From Gammaproteobacteria bacterium (GTDB lineage: Bacteria; Pseudomonadota; Gammaproteobacteria; Pseudomonadales; Pseudohongiellaceae): 7,632 bases of DNA. Of this stretch, positions 6,437-7,632 are shown piece by piece. The stretch's first letter is position 1. The number at the start of each line of letters is the position of its first letter. The stretch is from assembly GCA_002727755.1 (NCBI GenBank), contig PBXX01000031.1, positions 24,899 to 32,530 of the forward strand. The letters are read 5' to 3'. A program made the position numbers and the translations under genes. A model generated the notes under the pieces. That model had not been told where the DNA came from. It did no database searches and worked only from the letters and a program-made list of their open reading frames with translations.

Positions 6437-7632
6437 ATGTTAATTAATCGTATGGCGATCATTTTTGTATTTGCGAGTGCGCTATTCCTTAATAGTGCTC
6501 ATGTATTCCCCCAGGAATTCAATTCTGTTGAGCGATTTAAAACAATAAGTGAAGCTGAGTTAATTAAGCCGGATGATGAGGACTGGCTCATTTGGAGACG
6601 GACCTACGACGCACAAGGACACAGCCCCCTAGACCAAATTAACAAGAGTAACATTGATGATTTGGCAGAGGTTTGGAGGGTTGAATTGGAGCAGGGCCCA
6701 AATATGGCAACCCCATTAGTCCATAACGGGGTGATGTTTCTCGCTAGTGCTCAAGATAGTGTTCTTGCTCTCGATGCAACTACTGGAGAGCAGCTGTGGG
6801 AATACAAACATCGCCCAACTGGATTTCCAAGTCCGAGGATCGGGATCGCACTTCATGGGGACAAAGTTATTGTTCCAACTCAAAATATGCAAGTTGTTGC
6901 GCTCAAGGTCGCGACTGGGGAGTTGATATGGAAGCATGAGATTGAAACACCCCAGCACGAGGAGCCACTGAGGTTACCGTATTCGCTTCGCGGTGCTCCA
7001 ATGGTAGCGAACGGCGTGGTGCTGCAAGGTGTAACAGCGACAATGATTCCTGAGGGTGGATTTCTTGTCGGTCTTGACCTTGAAACAGGAGACGAGCTTT
7101 GGCGTTTTCACAGTATAGCTCGACCTGGAGAGCCGGGCGGAAACACTTGGAACAATCTGGCCTTAGAGGATCGAAGCGGGGGATCAGTCTGGGTACCTGC
7201 CAGTTATGATCCTGAACTGGATTTAGCATACTATGGAACGGCTCCTACTTATGACACGGCTCCACTTTTGCATTCGCTTAATAAAGAAGGTGTCAGCAAT
7301 GAAGCCTTGTACACAAATGCGACGATCGCATTGCGTCCAAAAACAGGGGAGCTCGCTTGGTTTTTTCAGCACATGCCAAATGATCAGTGGGATCTTGATT
7401 GGGTTTTTGAGAGGCAAATAGTTGAACTAGGAATTGGTGGTAATTCGCGTAAAGTAGTTTTAACGGCTGGCAAAATGGCACTTTTTGATGTGCTTGATGC
7501 AGCTACAGGTGAGTATCTTGATTCCTTTGATGTTGGTCTTCAGAATATTGTTACTTCTATTGATCCTCATACCGGCAATAAGACGATTAACCCCAGAGCA
7601 ATTCCTAATGCCGAAGACTCTAATCTTTTATG
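6437..7632 (+). CDS. Second PQQ-type quinoprotein, alcohol-dehydrogenase-like (3' end missing)
   Basis: The frame stays open from 6437 to the window end: 398 complete codons plus two bases, so the C-terminal part lies outside. It begins with a signal peptide (MLINRM, then a hydrophobic core; cleavage around residues 20-25). A typical quinoprotein opening follows, with WRRTYDAQGHSPLDQIN, a form common in PQQ alcohol dehydrogenases, then TPLVHNGVMF. Trp-docking motifs TTGEQLW, ATGELIW, ETGDELW and KTGELAW mark blades. GEPGGNTWNN and SVWVPASYDPE (Trp252, equivalent of Gcd W404) fit the PQQ site. QWDLD holds Asp319 at the position of Gcd's catalytic D466, and Lys346 in TAGKMALFD matches K493 with the same 25-residue spacing from Asp321. 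Active-site residues therefore look intact. It is clearly paralogous to the preceding gene but diverged, and lies 36 bp after it, probably in the same operon. Whether a C-terminal cytochrome domain exists cannot be seen. Confidence 0.88.
   Translation, partial: MLINRMAIIFVFASALFLNSAHVFPQEFNSVERFKTISEAELIKPDDEDWLIWRRTYDAQGHSPLDQINKSNIDDLAEVWRVELEQGPNMATPLVHNGVMFLASAQDSVLALDATTGEQLWEYKHRPTGFPSPRIGIALHGDKVIVPTQNMQVVALKVATGELIWKHEIETPQHEEPLRLPYSLRGAPMVANGVVLQGVTATMIPEGGFLVGLDLETGDELWRFHSIARPGEPGGNTWNNLALEDRSGGSVWVPASYDPELDLAYYGTAPTYDTAPLLHSLNKEGVSNEALYTNATIALRPKTGELAWFFQHMPNDQWDLDWVFERQIVELGIGGNSRKVVLTAGKMALFDVLDAATGEYLDSFDVGLQNIVTSIDPHTGNKTINPRAIPNAEDSNLL

Noticed and set aside
6716..7481. Several overlapping frames of 62-108 codons on both strands
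   Set aside because: All are shadows of the second quinoprotein, whose frame is open and carries clear family motifs from 6437 to the window edge.

Overview
The window looks like a stretch of a Gram-negative bacterial chromosome of moderate GC content. A marine or environmental gammaproteobacterium is my best guess, but it rests on gene content alone: several Sec-exported proteins, two PQQ-type dehydrogenases, and two secreted families (LVIVD-repeat and 'PDLQGVW/ACHEGNYG') that I associate with such organisms. I see no tRNA, rRNA, CRISPR array, transposase or integrase. Nearly all the DNA is coding.

Layout. (1) Positions 1-1934, plus strand: the 3' part of a gene for a secreted LVIVD-repeat beta-propeller protein. 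It has an acidic linker near the visible N-terminus and a helical C-terminal domain resembling FIMAH. (2) 1959-1984: a perfect 26-bp palindrome flanked by A and T runs, a bidirectional terminator between two convergent genes. (3) 2002-3000, minus strand: a secreted protein of a conserved but functionally uncharacterised family. (4) 3001-3184: an AT-rich divergent promoter region with a direct repeat and a short inverted repeat. (5) 3185-7632, plus strand: three closely spaced genes that read as one operon, namely an exported alpha/beta hydrolase, a complete glucose/quinate-type quinoprotein dehydrogenase, and the first ~398 codons of a second, alcohol-dehydrogenase-like quinoprotein. The gaps are 48 and 36 bp with no terminator between the genes.

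How the genes may work together (inference). In the operon, a periplasmic serine hydrolase could release an alcohol, sugar or hydroxy-acid from an ester or lactone. The two PQQ enzymes could then oxidise it, passing electrons to the respiratory chain through a quinone or cytochrome encoded elsewhere. The substrate cannot be read from the sequence. The most notable point is that the first quinoprotein keeps several PQQ-site residues (equivalents of E. coli Gcd Trp404, Lys493 and Asn607) but has Asn where Gcd has the catalytic Asp466, while its neighbour keeps the Asp. I found no obviously new defence, mobile or RNA system.
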